A DNA stretch of 64,000 nucleotides from Nitratidesulfovibrio sp. SRB-5 (GCF_019931275.1 NZ_JAIOTY010000002.1:310001-374000); one strand, 5' to 3'. Positions 1 to 11,263 are shown, numbered from the stretch's first letter. Numbers and translations are program-made. The notes: generated from the letters alone by a model not told the origin.

Positions 1-449
1 ATGCCGGCATGGCTGGGATCGGAATTGCCCGGGCCGGCAAGGGCGTGGGCGGGGCCACGGAAGTGCATCCGGCAGCAGACATCCACCACCAGCGCCGTGC
101 CGCCCATGACCGTCAGCGTGCCCAGCAGCACCACGGCCAGCAGCTTCAGCCCCAGCAGGCTCAGGAATTCCCGGTGGTCCAGCACCGCCAGCACGGCGGG
201 CACGAAGAACAGCAGCATTTCGGCCATCAGCCAGCGGGCGCCGCGTTGCAGGTCCACCGCATTCACCGTGCCCGTGGACAGCAGCAGCAACACCAGCAGC
301 AGCCCCACCACCCCGCCAGGCACGGGCAGATGGGCGTATCTGGCCACGGCTTCGCCTGCCAGCCACAGGGCGGCGAGGAACAGGCTCTGGATCAGGCGGC
401 TGCGGCGGGCGGCCAACCGCAGGGAAAGGGAAATCTTGCGAACGGACAT
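1..449 (-). CDS. CidA/LrgA family membrane protein (3' end beyond window)
   Basis: The reading frame starts with MSVRKISLSLRL and is open to the window edge (at least 149 residues). It has hydrophobic stretches typical of the holin-like CidA/LrgA family, including the conserved PVPGGVVGLLLVLLL segment and a later EMLLFFVPAVLAVL segment. These proteins sit in the inner membrane and are linked to murein hydrolase activity or to organic-acid/overflow metabolism. The divergent LysR regulator at 555 gives the classic cidR-cidA layout, which supports the call. A LrgB/CidB partner would be expected just outside the window. The stop codon is not seen. Confidence 0.8.
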   Translation of the reverse strand, partial: MSVRKISLSLRLAARRSRLIQSLFLAALWLAGEAVARYAHLPVPGGVVGLLLVLLLLSTGTVNAVDLQRGARWLMAEMLLFFVPAVLAVLDHREFLSLLGLKLLAVVLLGTLTVMGGTALVVDVCCRMHFRGPAHALAGPGNSDPSHAG

Positions 450-534
450 GTGATGCTCCTTGGCGCTGCTTGGCGTCGGTATCTACGTATGCCCGGCACA
501 TCTGGTCGTAAAATGAATTGACAGCATGGAAGAT

Positions 535-549
535 ATTCCTGTTAGGAAT
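535..549. promoter_or_regulatory. Putative LysR-type binding site (T-N11-A dyad)
   Basis: ATTCCT-GTT-AGGAAT is a perfect 6-bp inverted repeat that fits the T-N11-A LysR box. It lies in the 105-bp gap between the divergent cidA-like gene and the LysR gene, right at the LysR ribosome binding site. Autoregulation plus control of the divergent gene is the natural reading, by inference. Confidence 0.5.
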
Positions 550-554
550 AGAAT

Positions 555-1460
555 ATGGAGTTCAGAACGTTGCAAGCTTTTGTGGAAGTGGTGCGCCACG
601 GGGGATTTTCCGCCGCGGCAAAGGCGCTGTTCACCACCCAGTCCAACGTGAGCAAGGCCGTGCGCCAGTTGGAGAGCGAACTGGGCGTGGTGCTGCTGGA
701 CCGCATGGGCAGCAGAAGCCAGCTTACGGATGCTGGCGAGGTGGTGTTTCGCCGGGCACGGGGCATCATGGCCGCCACGGAGGACATCCAGGGCGAACTG
801 GACGACCTGCGGGGGCTGCGGCGCGGAACGTTGCGGCTGGGCGTGCCGCTGTTCGGCAGCCGCGTCCTGTTTGCGCCGGTGTTTGCGCTGTTCCGCACCC
901 GCTACCCCGGCGTGGACGTGGGCATGGTGGAGGACGGCAGCAGGCGGTTGGGTGAATTGCTGCACGCGGGCGAGGTGGATCTTGCGGCGTCGCTGACGCC
1001 CATATCCGGGGAATTCGAGTGGCAGCACGTGCGCGCGGAGCCGCTGGTGGCACTGCTGCCGCCGGGGCATGCCCTGGCTGGCAAGCCCCGGCTGCGCCTG
1101 CGCGAGCTTGCGAACGAGCCGTTCATCCTGTTCGGCGAGGCGTTCCAACTGAACCAGATCATCCTCGATGGGTGCGAACGCAACGGTTTTCGCCCCAGGG
1201 TGGCGGCGCGCAGCGGCCAGATGGACTTCATCATCGGGCTGGTGGAAGCGGGGTTGGGGGTGGCGCTGCTGCCCCGGCTGATGGTGGCGGACCATACCAC
1301 CACGGCGGCGCGGGTGTTGCTGGATGAACCGGACATGTGGTGGCGCATGGCGCTCATCTGGCGACGCGGCGGTTACCTGTCGCATGCGGCGCGCGCCTGG
1401 CTGGACCTTGCGCGCGAAGTGCATGGCATCGTGCAGGATGCCCCGGCCAACAGCGGGTGA
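555..1460 (+). CDS. LysR family transcriptional regulator
   Basis: A 301-residue protein of normal LTTR length. Residues 1-60 form the winged helix-turn-helix (FVEVVRHGGFSAAAKAL, then SNVSKAVRQLESELG). Residues 90-295 form the effector-binding substrate-binding-like domain (GTLRLGVPLF at its start). The ATG follows AGGAATAGAAT, a usable Shine-Dalgarno. The divergent CidA/LrgA gene suggests it is a CidR-like regulator sensing a small metabolite such as acetate; the effector cannot be read from sequence. Confidence 0.9.
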   Translation: MEFRTLQAFVEVVRHGGFSAAAKALFTTQSNVSKAVRQLESELGVVLLDRMGSRSQLTDAGEVVFRRARGIMAATEDIQGELDDLRGLRRGTLRLGVPLFGSRVLFAPVFALFRTRYPGVDVGMVEDGSRRLGELLHAGEVDLAASLTPISGEFEWQHVRAEPLVALLPPGHALAGKPRLRLRELANEPFILFGEAFQLNQIILDGCERNGFRPRVAARSGQMDFIIGLVEAGLGVALLPRLMVADHTTTAARVLLDEPDMWWRMALIWRRGGYLSHAARAWLDLAREVHGIVQDAPANSG

Positions 1461-1487
1461 GCGGATGGCGCGTGGCCGGAAACAATG

Positions 1488-1519
1488 CGTCCCCGCTCCA
1501 TGGACATGGAGCGGGGACG
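1488..1519. terminator. Bidirectional terminator between LysR gene and glmS
   Basis: A perfect 14-bp inverted repeat (CGTCCCCGCTCCAT / ATGGAGCGGGGACG) with a 4-nt loop lies between the convergent LysR and glmS genes. On the plus strand GGGGTGTTTT follows it. Confidence 0.75.
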
Positions 1520-1547
1520 GGGTGTTTTCGTGTGGCAGGGCGCGCGG

Positions 1548-3371
<1,824 letters not shown>

Positions 3372-3743
3372 AGGTGTGTGCTCCTTGGCAGAGGCGCGGC
3401 GGACGCCGCGCGGCGACGGCCTGGGTGGCCGCCGGAAGGTGTGGGCGAGGGCCGTAGGCTTTCGGAAAAAGCGGCGGCCGGTGCGGAAATCTTCCCGGTC
3501 GGCGCATGCCGCCCGAACGATTCCTCGCGGTGTGGCATGTATCAGGTTTGCGGCACGGTTCGCAACTGGTGCGGGGGCACGCGGCGGTGCGGAAAATGCG
3601 GTGCGCGCCCGGATGCGGCCTGCGGTGCGGTCTGCTTGCGGGGTGCGCGCCCGGCTTGCATGTGCCGTGAGCGCGGCCTGCGCGCGGCTCGCGACCGGGC
3701 CCTTGCACCTCGCGGCGTTCTGCAAGGCGCGGCGCGTGCCGCG
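3372..3743. other. Intergenic region between malQ and glmS
   Basis: About 370 bp with no credible gene; the frames through it are GC-rich shadows. It should hold the glmS promoter and leader. I see no glmS ribozyme core and no clear -35/-10 pair. Confidence 0.5.
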
Positions 3744-5282
3744 CTACCTGCCGAAGAGGCGCGTCAGCCGCGCCAGTTCCGCGTACAGTCCGGGTTCCAT
3801 CTGTTCCGGCGTCATTCGCCAGGCCCAGTTGCCCGCCGCCACGGAAGGCGTGTTCATGCGCGCTTCCGCCCCCAGGCCCAGCACGTCCTGCACCGGGGCC
3901 ACGGCCAGTTCGGCCACGCTGCCCATGGCCAGGCGCAGCAGCACGCCGGGGGCCTCGTGCGGGGCAATGGCGTGCCCCACGTATTCTTCCACCCGGGCCC
4001 GTTCGTGCGCCGGGGCCGCTTCAAACCATGCCCGGGTGGGCGCGTTGTCGTGGGTGCCGGTGTAGACCACGCTGCGCAGCTCGTGCCGGAAGGGGACATC
4101 GGGGTTGTCGGCGGGGTCGCCGCCAAAGCCGAACTGCAACACCTTCATGCCCGGCAGGCCGAAGGTCGCCTTCAGTTCGCGCACGTCGGCGGTTATCACG
4201 CCCAGGTCCTCGGCAATGAGCGGCAGCGCCGTGAACCGCCGGGCCAGTGTGCCGAACAGTTCCATGCCCGGCGCATCCACCCAGCGGCCATTGATGGCCG
4301 TTTCTTCCGCCGCCGGAATTTCCCAGTACCCGGCAAACCCCCGGAAGTGGTCCAGCCGCACGATGTCGGCCATGCGCAGGTTGTGCGCCACGCGACGCAC
4401 CCACCAGGCAAAGCCGTCGCGCCGCAGGGCGTCCCAGTCGTACACCGGGTTGCCCCAGCGCTGGCCCGTGGCGCTGAAATAGTCCGGCGGCACCCCGGCC
4501 ACGTGGGTGGGGGCGAACTGCGCGTCCAGCCGGAAATAGCAGGGGTTGGCCCACACGTCGGCGCTGTCGTGGGTGACGTAGATGGGTACGTCGCCCACCA
4601 GCCGCACGCCAAGGTCGGTGCAGGCGGCCCGCAGGTCGTACCACTGGCGGAAGAACAGGTACTGGCAGAAGCGCACGTGGTCCAGCGCGGCGGCCTCCTG
4701 TGCGTCCAGCAGGGCCAGGGCGTCCGGGTGGCGGCGGGCGAAGGGCTCGTCCCAGGTGGTCCAGGCCGCCCCGCCGAAGCGTTCCTTCAGCACCGTGAAC
4801 CGGGCGTAGTCGTCCAGCCAGTGGGCGTTGCCCCGGCAGAAGCGCAGGTAGGCGGTGTCCATGGCCAACTGGTGGCGGTTGCGTTCCCATGCGGCGCGCA
4901 ACAGGACGCGGCGGTGGGCCTCCACGGCCTCGAACCGGACCGGGCGGCCAGAACCGTGTGGTCCACCCGATTCATGCGTCGCCTCGCGGAATTGTTCCGC
5001 CCCGGCGTCCACGTCTGCCCACGAGACAAAGCCTTCTTCGGCCAGCCGTTCGGGGCTGATGAGCAGGGTATTGCCCGCGAAGGCCGAGGGGCTGGAATAG
5101 GGCGAATTGCCGATGAACGTGGAGGTGGGCGCAAGGGGCAGGAACTGCCACACCGTCTGCCCGGCCCCGGCCAGCAGCCGCGCGAAGGCGTGCGCCGCCG
5201 GTCCCATGTCGCCGATGCCGAAGGCCGAGGGCAGCGAGGTGATGTGCAGCAGGATGCCGCTGGCGCGGACCGGTCGGGTCAT
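3744..5282 (-). CDS. malQ: 4-alpha-glucanotransferase (amylomaltase)
   Basis: A GH77 disproportionating enzyme that moves alpha-1,4-glucan segments in glycogen/maltodextrin metabolism; cytoplasmic. It has 512 residues, typical for the family. It starts MTRPVRASGILLHITSLPSAFGIGDMG, the conserved GH77 N-terminus. The catalytic signatures are seen: DHFRGFAGYWEIP (nucleophile Asp region), LIAEDLGVI (acid/base Glu) and YTGTHDNAPTRAWF (stabilising Asp). AAGGAGCACGCC precedes the ATG. It lies upstream of glmS in the same direction with a 370-bp gap, so it need not be in the same transcript. Confidence 0.95.
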   Translation of the reverse strand: MTRPVRASGILLHITSLPSAFGIGDMGPAAHAFARLLAGAGQTVWQFLPLAPTSTFIGNSPYSSPSAFAGNTLLISPERLAEEGFVSWADVDAGAEQFREATHESGGPHGSGRPVRFEAVEAHRRVLLRAAWERNRHQLAMDTAYLRFCRGNAHWLDDYARFTVLKERFGGAAWTTWDEPFARRHPDALALLDAQEAAALDHVRFCQYLFFRQWYDLRAACTDLGVRLVGDVPIYVTHDSADVWANPCYFRLDAQFAPTHVAGVPPDYFSATGQRWGNPVYDWDALRRDGFAWWVRRVAHNLRMADIVRLDHFRGFAGYWEIPAAEETAINGRWVDAPGMELFGTLARRFTALPLIAEDLGVITADVRELKATFGLPGMKVLQFGFGGDPADNPDVPFRHELRSVVYTGTHDNAPTRAWFEAAPAHERARVEEYVGHAIAPHEAPGVLLRLAMGSVAELAVAPVQDVLGLGAEARMNTPSVAAGNWAWRMTPEQMEPGLYAELARLTRLFGR

Positions 5283-5539
5283 GGCGTGCTCCTTGAAACA
5301 TGTGCGGCTGCGGGGGGCGCGTCCGGATCATGCATGATGGACGAACCCGACTGCAAGGCTAGCATGAACGGCAACCGGGCGCCATGCGCGTGGATGGCGC
5401 GCTGCCGGGCAAGGGGTGCAGGGGCGGTGGGAAGCGGGGGCGAGCCGGATGGGGCTGGGCCGGGCCGGTGAAGCCGAACAGGGCCGGGATACGCCAAACG
5501 ACAGCGCACGCAACCGTCCCCGCCCGCACGGCAAGGACA

Positions 5540-6520
5540 TCATTGCCGCACGCGGTACCAGTACCCGTAACTGGTGGCAAAGCCCAATCCCTCGTACAGC
5601 GCGCGGGCGGGCGCATTGCCCTGCCCCACCTGCAACCATGCGGTGCGTGCGCCGTCCCGCCGGGCGGCTGACAACATGGCCGTGACCAGTGCACGCCCGT
5701 GTCCCTGTCGCCGCAGGTCGGGGCGGGCCGCCACGGCGAAGATGCCGTACGCATCGCCCGTGCGCACCCCAAGGCCGCACACGGCGGGCTGGCCGTCCAC
5801 GTGCAGCAGCCAAGTCTGCCCGACGGAACCAAGGGTGTCCAGCAGACCGCGCAGGACGGGATTTTCCGTGGCGCTGCCGGTGCGGCCACGCACTGCGCCT
5901 TCCGCCGCCAGCCACGCCGAGTGGGGCACCATGGCGCAGCGGCGCGGCGCGGAGGAGGGGGCACCGGAGCGGGGTGGGGTGGCATGGGGGGCGGCATGCG
6001 CATTCGCGGCCCATCCTGTCAGGTCCAGCTCCTGCACCAGCGTGGGGTCGGTGGCGGTGTAGCCCAGGGCTGCCAGCACGGGGTCGAGTCCGCACCCCAC
6101 GGCGCAATGGGGAGCCTCCATCGCATTCTGCCCGGAGTTTCCGTCAGCACAATCCGTTGCCTCGTTTCCGCCTTCCAGCGGCTCCGGCAGCCGGAACTGC
6201 GGAGGCAGGCCGCGCGCGGCAAACCAGGCCTCGGCATCGCGCACGTGGCCTTCGTCCCACGTCACGCCCGCGCCCGCAGGCAGCAGCGGCACCCCGCTGT
6301 TGATGCGCATGGAATAGCCCCCAGCCGCGCGCAACAGCAGGTTGCCCCGCCGTTCCTCTTCCTGCGCGGGCCATGCGGCAAGGCAGGCAGCCTCCAGCCG
6401 CAGGCAGCGGGCCAGGCGTTGCTGGTGGATGGCACATGCCGGGGCCACCTTGAAGGTGAAGGGCGGGCGGTATGCAACGTCTTGCGCAATCACGGAAGGT
6501 CTCCCGGTTTCCGAATCCAT
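5540..6520 (-). CDS. GNAT family N-acetyltransferase
   Basis: The start at MDSETGRPSV follows GGGAGGCGGCC and gives 326 residues. The last 90 residues hold the GNAT fold, with the acetyl-CoA pyrophosphate loop RRQGHGRALV and the terminal GNAPARALYEGLGFATSYGYWYR strand. The first 230 residues are a more divergent half with LLRAAGGYSMRINSGVPL, which resembles a degenerate second GNAT module. The substrate is unknown. It is preceded by sppA in the same direction with a hairpin between them, so it is probably transcribed separately. Confidence 0.85.
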   Translation of the reverse strand: MDSETGRPSVIAQDVAYRPPFTFKVAPACAIHQQRLARCLRLEAACLAAWPAQEEERRGNLLLRAAGGYSMRINSGVPLLPAGAGVTWDEGHVRDAEAWFAARGLPPQFRLPEPLEGGNEATDCADGNSGQNAMEAPHCAVGCGLDPVLAALGYTATDPTLVQELDLTGWAANAHAAPHATPPRSGAPSSAPRRCAMVPHSAWLAAEGAVRGRTGSATENPVLRGLLDTLGSVGQTWLLHVDGQPAVCGLGVRTGDAYGIFAVAARPDLRRQGHGRALVTAMLSAARRDGARTAWLQVGQGNAPARALYEGLGFATSYGYWYRVRQ

Positions 6521-6572
6521 GGCCGCCTCCCTTGCTCCGCAAACCGTGCATGACGGGCTGCCACAAAACGGA

Positions 6573-6600
6573 AGCCCCTGCGGCGTGGGCGGCAGGGGCT
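6573..6600 (-). terminator. Terminator downstream of sppA
   Basis: AGCCCCTGC and GCAGGGGCT form a 9-bp stem around a 10-nt loop, 27 bp past the sppA stop. On the minus strand CCGTTTTG follows. It ends the rpsA-sppA transcript before the GNAT gene. Confidence 0.6.
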
Positions 6601-6627
6601 GCATGTACGGAGGATGCCGGGCATCAC

Positions 6628-7521
6628 TCAATACACGTACAGGAAACCGGGCGCAGCCACCCGCGACGCCGGTTGCAGGTCCAGCACCGTTTCCAGCGCA
6701 TCGCGCAGCCACGACGAGGGCTTGGGCTGTTCCACCAGCACGGGCCGTTCGGCAATGCCGCACAACTGCTGCAAATCGGTCAGGGCCATGTCCATGCCGC
6801 CCAGTGCGTCCACCAGGCCCAGTTCATGGGCCTGCCGCCCGGTCAGCGCGCGGCCGTCGGCCACGGCGCGCACCTTTTCCACCGGCAGGTTGCGCGAGTT
6901 GGCCACCTCGGTCACGAACTGGTCGTACATGTCCATGACCAGCGCTTGCAGGTACTCGCGTTCCTGCGGGGTCATGGCCCGGAACGGCGAGCCCGCGTCC
7001 TTCATGTCGCCGGAAACCAGCGTCTGCCGGGCCAGGCCCAGCTTGTCCATCAGGCCCTGCACGTTGGGCAGTTCCATCTTCACGCCGATGGAACCGGTGA
7101 GCGTGGCGGGGTTGGCGATGACGCGCGTGGCCCCCAGCGAGATGTAGTACCCGCCGGACGCGGCCACGGTGCCCATGGACACCACCACCGGCTTCACGCG
7201 GGCCATGCGGCGCACGGCGTCCAGCAGTTCCTGCGATGCGGCAACGCCGCCGCCGGGCGAATCCACCCGCAGCAGCACGCCGCGCACCGAAGGATCGTCG
7301 CGCAGCGTGTCCATCCACGCGGTGGTCTTGGAAATGTCGGCAATCATGCCTTCAACCCGCACCACCCCGACGCGCGGGCCCGCGAACGGGCCCGTGCCGC
7401 CGGTCAAATGGCGCAAGGCGGCCGAAGCCCCCATGAAGAGGGCAACGGCCGCCAGAATGAGCAGGAATCCGAAGATGAACGGATGCCGCTGGCTGAAGGA
7501 AGGTCTAGCTGTCGGAAGCAT
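6628..7521 (-). CDS. sppA: Signal peptide peptidase SppA, short form
   Basis: An inner-membrane serine protease that degrades released signal peptides. It has 297 residues, the short bacterial/archaeal form with one S49 domain. The N-terminal anchor is HPFIFGFLLILAAVALFMG. The catalytic Ser lies in MGTVAASGGYYISLGA and the Lys in the TLTGSIGVKMELPNVQGLMDKLG segment (SppA Ser-Lys dyad). Its ATG lies inside the 3' end of rpsA (17-bp overlap), so the two are co-transcribed and probably translationally coupled. Confidence 0.93.
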   Translation of the reverse strand: MLPTARPSFSQRHPFIFGFLLILAAVALFMGASAALRHLTGGTGPFAGPRVGVVRVEGMIADISKTTAWMDTLRDDPSVRGVLLRVDSPGGGVAASQELLDAVRRMARVKPVVVSMGTVAASGGYYISLGATRVIANPATLTGSIGVKMELPNVQGLMDKLGLARQTLVSGDMKDAGSPFRAMTPQEREYLQALVMDMYDQFVTEVANSRNLPVEKVRAVADGRALTGRQAHELGLVDALGGMDMALTDLQQLCGIAERPVLVEQPKPSSWLRDALETVLDLQPASRVAAPGFLYVY

Positions 7522-9238
7522 CCTCTTCCAGCTTCTGCTTCAGCAGGTCACCAAGGTTCTGGCCACCCGTATCGGCGGGACCGGCGCGGAATTCCTTGGG
7601 CTTGCGACGTTCTTCCTCGTCCTTGAGCTGCTTGATGGACAGCCCGAGGCGACGTTCTTCGGCGGAGACGTGGATGACCTTGGCCTGAATGACCACGCCT
7701 TCCTTGAACATCTCGGAGGGAGACTTGATCTTCTTCTGGCTGATTTCGGAGACGTGGACCAGGCCTTCGATGCCTTCTTCCACTTCAACGAACAGGCCGA
7801 AGTCGGTGATGTTGGTCACCGTGCCTTCGATCAGGCCGCCCACCGGGTAGCGCGAGGGCACGTGGGTCCACGGGTCTTCGGTCAGCTGCTTGATGCCGAG
7901 GGTGAACTTTTCGTTCTCCTGATCGACGGTCAGCACCTTGGCCTGCACCACGTCGCCGGTCTTGAACACTTCGTTGGGATGGCGGATCTTCTTGGTCCAG
8001 CTGATGTCGGACACGTGGATCAGGCCGTCGATGCCGTCCTCGATGCCGATGAACATGCCGAATTCGGTGATGTTCTTGATCACGCCTTCAAGGATGGTGC
8101 CTTCGGGGTACTTTTCGGCCACAACTTCCCACGGGTTCGGCTTGACCTGCTTCATGCCGAGGGAGATGCGCTTCTTGTCCTGATCGACGCCGAGGATGAC
8201 CACTTCCACTTCGTCGCCCACGCGCACCATCTGGGAAGGATGGCGCAGCTTGCGGGTCCACGACATTTCGGAAATGTGCACCAGACCTTCCACGCCGGGC
8301 TCCAGCTCGACGAACGCGCCGTAGTCCACCAGGTTGGTCACGCGGCCCTGAAGCTTGGCGCCTTCGGGGTACTTGGCGGTGATGTCCTGCCAGGGGTCGG
8401 CCACCAGCTGCTTCATGCCCAGCGACACCTTCTGGTTGTCGCGGTCGAAGGAGAGCACCTTCAGCTGAAGTTCCTGGCCAAGGGTGACCAGTTCCTTCGG
8501 GTGACGGATGCGCTTCCAGGACATGTCGGTGATGTGCAGCAGGCCGTCCAGCCCGCCAAGGTCCACGAACACGCCGTATTCGGTGATGTTCTTGGCCTTG
8601 CCGACGACGATCTGGTTCTCTTCGAGAGTGCGCAGCAGATCCTGACGCTTGGAATCGCGTTCCTCTTCAAGCAGGACGCGGCGGGAAACGATGACGTTGC
8701 TGCGCCGACGGTTGATCTTGAGAACACGGAATTCGTATTCCTGGTTGACCAGCGCGTCCATGTCGGGGACGGGGCGCAGGTCCACGTGCGAACCGGGCAG
8801 GAAGGCTTCGACGCCGCCGAGATCGACGGTGTAGCCGCCCTTGATGCGACGCACGATGCGGCCGGTGATGACCCCGTTGTTTTCCTGAATCTCTTCGAGC
8901 TTGTCGAAGAGCTGCATGCGCTTGGCCTTCTCGAAGGACAGGGTGATGGTGCCTTCCATCTCGTTCTTGCGAACGACGAAGACGTCCACCTTGTCGCCCA
9001 CGGCGATGTTGACCTTGCCGGTGCTGTCCCTGAACTCGGAAGCGGAAATCTGCCCTTCGGACTTGAAGTTCACGTCGACGAGGACGCTGTCCTCATCCAC
9101 GCGAACCACCTCGCCCTTGATGATCGACCCTTCTTCGAGGTCGCCGAAATCGGAGCTGAGGTAATTCTCGAGGGCGCTCTCGAAACTCAGATCCATTTCA
9201 AGAGCGGCGTTTTCCATGTTTTCGGGGGTTGCTGTCAT
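7505..9238 (-). CDS. rpsA: 30S ribosomal protein S1
   Basis: RNA-binding ribosomal protein needed for initiation on weak Shine-Dalgarno leaders. It has 577 residues with six S1/OB repeats: the first begins GSIIKGEVVRVDEDSVLVDVN, and later ones carry the repeated GVFVDLGG / GAFVELEPG / GMFIGIEDG / GLFVEVEEG cores. The start MTATPENMENAAL is preceded by GGAGGAAACGT. The frame stays open about 2.7 kb further upstream without a stop, but that is antisense to other genes and has no RBS. Confidence 0.97.
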   Translation of the reverse strand: MTATPENMENAALEMDLSFESALENYLSSDFGDLEEGSIIKGEVVRVDEDSVLVDVNFKSEGQISASEFRDSTGKVNIAVGDKVDVFVVRKNEMEGTITLSFEKAKRMQLFDKLEEIQENNGVITGRIVRRIKGGYTVDLGGVEAFLPGSHVDLRPVPDMDALVNQEYEFRVLKINRRRSNVIVSRRVLLEEERDSKRQDLLRTLEENQIVVGKAKNITEYGVFVDLGGLDGLLHITDMSWKRIRHPKELVTLGQELQLKVLSFDRDNQKVSLGMKQLVADPWQDITAKYPEGAKLQGRVTNLVDYGAFVELEPGVEGLVHISEMSWTRKLRHPSQMVRVGDEVEVVILGVDQDKKRISLGMKQVKPNPWEVVAEKYPEGTILEGVIKNITEFGMFIGIEDGIDGLIHVSDISWTKKIRHPNEVFKTGDVVQAKVLTVDQENEKFTLGIKQLTEDPWTHVPSRYPVGGLIEGTVTNITDFGLFVEVEEGIEGLVHVSEISQKKIKSPSEMFKEGVVIQAKVIHVSAEERRLGLSIKQLKDEEERRKPKEFRAGPADTGGQNLGDLLKQKLEEDASDS

Positions 9239-9370
9239 ACGTTTCCTCCAACCGACGCAAATTTTCCCGCCCTGATGCGCGGGATTGGTCTGCATAGCAG
9301 AATGCCCGGGGAATGACAACCGCGCGAGGCGCGGCGGATGGTGAAGTACGGCAAGGGCCGCCCGGAAACC

Positions 9371-9400
9371 GGTCGGGACCGGTCGGGACCGGTCGGGACC
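9371..9400. repeat. 10-bp tandem repeat upstream of rpsA
   Basis: Three exact copies of GGTCGGGACC plus flanking partial copies lie in the 314-bp gap between rpsA and rimO. The unit contains the palindrome GGTC..GACC. Nothing else recognisable lies in the gap except the rpsA leader. It belongs to a set of similar intergenic repeats in this window. Confidence 0.8.
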
Positions 9401-9552
9401 GGCAGGGAACCAGTCGGCGGACCGGGCAGAGGAGGCGGGGGCGGCGTGCGGTGCGGGGGCGGCCTTTCCGCTGCCGGTCCCGTCCTTGCCCTGTCCCGCT
9501 TTGCCCGGGTTCCGTTCGGCCTTCGGCCCGGTTCCCGCCAGCTTCCGCGCCC

Positions 9553-10938
9553 CTACTCCTCCGGCTCGGCCAGGGCCACCAGGTCGTAGGTCCGGGCCTC
9601 CACGATGTCGGCCTCCACCAGCGCGCCGGGAACCACACCGGCCCCGCTCACGTAGGTAACCCCGTCTATCTCCGGGGCCTGGAACCAGGTGCGGCCCGTG
9701 TGCAGGCCGGGCCATTCGTCGTGGGGGGCGTCCACCAGCACGGGCATGCGCTGGCCCACGTAAGATTCCATGATCTCCTCGCTGATTTCGGCCTGTACCT
9801 CCATCAGCGCATCGCGCCGCCATTCCTTCACCTTGTCGTCCACCTGCCCGGGCATGGCGGCGGCGGGGGTGCCTTCCTCCGCCCGGTAGGCGAACACGCC
9901 AAGGTGGTGAAAGCGCGTTTCCGCCACGAAGTCGGTGAGCGCGGCGTAGTGTTCCTCCGTCTCGCCGGGAAAGCCGACGATGATGGAGGTGCGCAGGGCC
10001 GCGTCCGGAAAGTGTTTGCGGATGCGGTCCACCACCACGCGGGGGTTGCGGGCGAACGGGCGCCCCATGCGGCCCAGCACGTCGGGGTGGGCGTGCTGCA
10101 GGGGCACGTCGAAATAGGGAACGAAGGGCGCGCCCGCCGCCGCAAGGTACGCCAGCAGGTCGTCGTTGAGCCCGGCGGGATACAGGTACATCAGGCGCAG
10201 CCGGTCCAGCCCCGGCAGGGGCAGCAACCGGTCCAGCAAGGGGCGCAGGTCGCCCTTGCCCGTGGAGCCGCCGGGGCCGCTTTCCAGATCCCCGCCCCAG
10301 GCGGTGACGTCCTGCGCCACCAGAATCAGTTCCCGCACGCCCATGTCCAGCAGCTGTCGCGCCTCGCGTTCCAGTTCCGCCGCCGGGGTGGAGCGGTGCG
10401 CGCCGCGAATGGAGGGGATGGTGCAGAACGAACAGTTGTGGCGGCACCCGTCGCTGATCTTCAGCCAGGCGTACGACGGCCCGGTGGACAGAAGCCGCGT
10501 GCCCCCCGCGTAGCCGGGCGCGAGGGCTCCGGATGCCAGCGTTCCGCCCCCGGCAAGCCCGTCCCCCATGGCCACCCTGGCCCCCACGGCGCGTGCCAGC
10601 AGGTCCGGCCATGTCTCGATGGACTGGTTGGGCAGCCACAGGTCCACTTCCGGCAGTTCGGCGGCGAGGTCGCGTTCGCCATAGCGGCCCACCAGGCACC
10701 CGGCCACGGCCAGCAGGGGCCGCCGGGCCAGCCCGGAAATCTCGTCCACGGCCTCCACCACGGTGCGCACCGATTCTTCCACGGCGGGCAGGATGAAGCC
10801 GCAGGTGTTCACGAGCACCACGTCGGCCTCGGCCATGCGGGCCACGGGGCGCACGGGGGCCCCCAGCGCGCCCAGCAGGCGTTCGGTGTCCACGCGGTTC
10901 TTGGGGCAACCAAGGCTGACGGAATAAACACTTATCAT
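9553..10938 (-). CDS. rimO: Ribosomal protein S12 methylthiotransferase RimO
   Basis: Radical-SAM enzyme that adds a methylthio group to an Asp of ribosomal protein S12. It has 461 residues. The N-terminal UPF0004 domain starts MISVYSVSLGCPKNRVDTERLLG, with cluster-binding Cys residues also in LVNTCGF and AVAGCLVGRY. The radical-SAM motif is SDGCRHNCSFCTIP (CxxxCxxC). A C-terminal TRAM domain covers the last 65 residues. SLGCPKNRVD distinguishes RimO from MiaB. No strong Shine-Dalgarno precedes the ATG, but upstream residues are not conserved-looking. It is upstream of rpsA, giving a ribosome-related pair. Confidence 0.93.
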   Translation of the reverse strand: MISVYSVSLGCPKNRVDTERLLGALGAPVRPVARMAEADVVLVNTCGFILPAVEESVRTVVEAVDEISGLARRPLLAVAGCLVGRYGERDLAAELPEVDLWLPNQSIETWPDLLARAVGARVAMGDGLAGGGTLASGALAPGYAGGTRLLSTGPSYAWLKISDGCRHNCSFCTIPSIRGAHRSTPAAELEREARQLLDMGVRELILVAQDVTAWGGDLESGPGGSTGKGDLRPLLDRLLPLPGLDRLRLMYLYPAGLNDDLLAYLAAAGAPFVPYFDVPLQHAHPDVLGRMGRPFARNPRVVVDRIRKHFPDAALRTSIIVGFPGETEEHYAALTDFVAETRFHHLGVFAYRAEEGTPAAAMPGQVDDKVKEWRRDALMEVQAEISEEIMESYVGQRMPVLVDAPHDEWPGLHTGRTWFQAPEIDGVTYVSGAGVVPGALVEADIVEARTYDLVALAEPEE

Positions 10939-11263
10939 TGGATGACGTTCCGGGTATGGAAAGGATGGAGGGTGCCGCACGCCCCCGTGGCGGCACATGC
11001 CCGTGCCACGGAAGCCCATGCGCCCCGAAAGCCCCGGCGCAAGCGCAGGGTGTCCGTGGGCGTGGTGCTGGGTGCCGCGTACCCGCAATGCGCGCCGGGC
11101 GCAAGCCCCCGCGTCCGGCAGCCGGGCAAGGGGCATGCCCCCCACCGGCACCCATGCCCGGCACCCGCGACCGGCAGCCATGCCAGGCCCTCGCGACCGG
11201 CATTCGCGACCAGCACTCGCGCAGGACGCCCGTCGCCATCACCCACCGGCCAAGGAGCCCCGC
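10939..11263. other. Divergent intergenic region between rimO and histidine kinase
   Basis: A 325-bp GC-rich stretch with loose repeats of CGCGACCGGC / CGCGACCAGC around 11165-11225. It must hold two divergent promoters, but I cannot pick out -35/-10 pairs. AAGGAG at its right end is the kinase RBS. Confidence 0.5.

Noticed and set aside
1-521. Two plus-strand frames at the left edge
   Set aside because: Shadows of the minus-strand CidA/LrgA gene; Gln/His- or Ser/Arg-rich with no family features.
7169-9316. A 715-codon plus-strand frame rich in DHAF / VHVG
   Set aside because: Mirror image of the rpsA and sppA codon pattern; no domain and no RBS.
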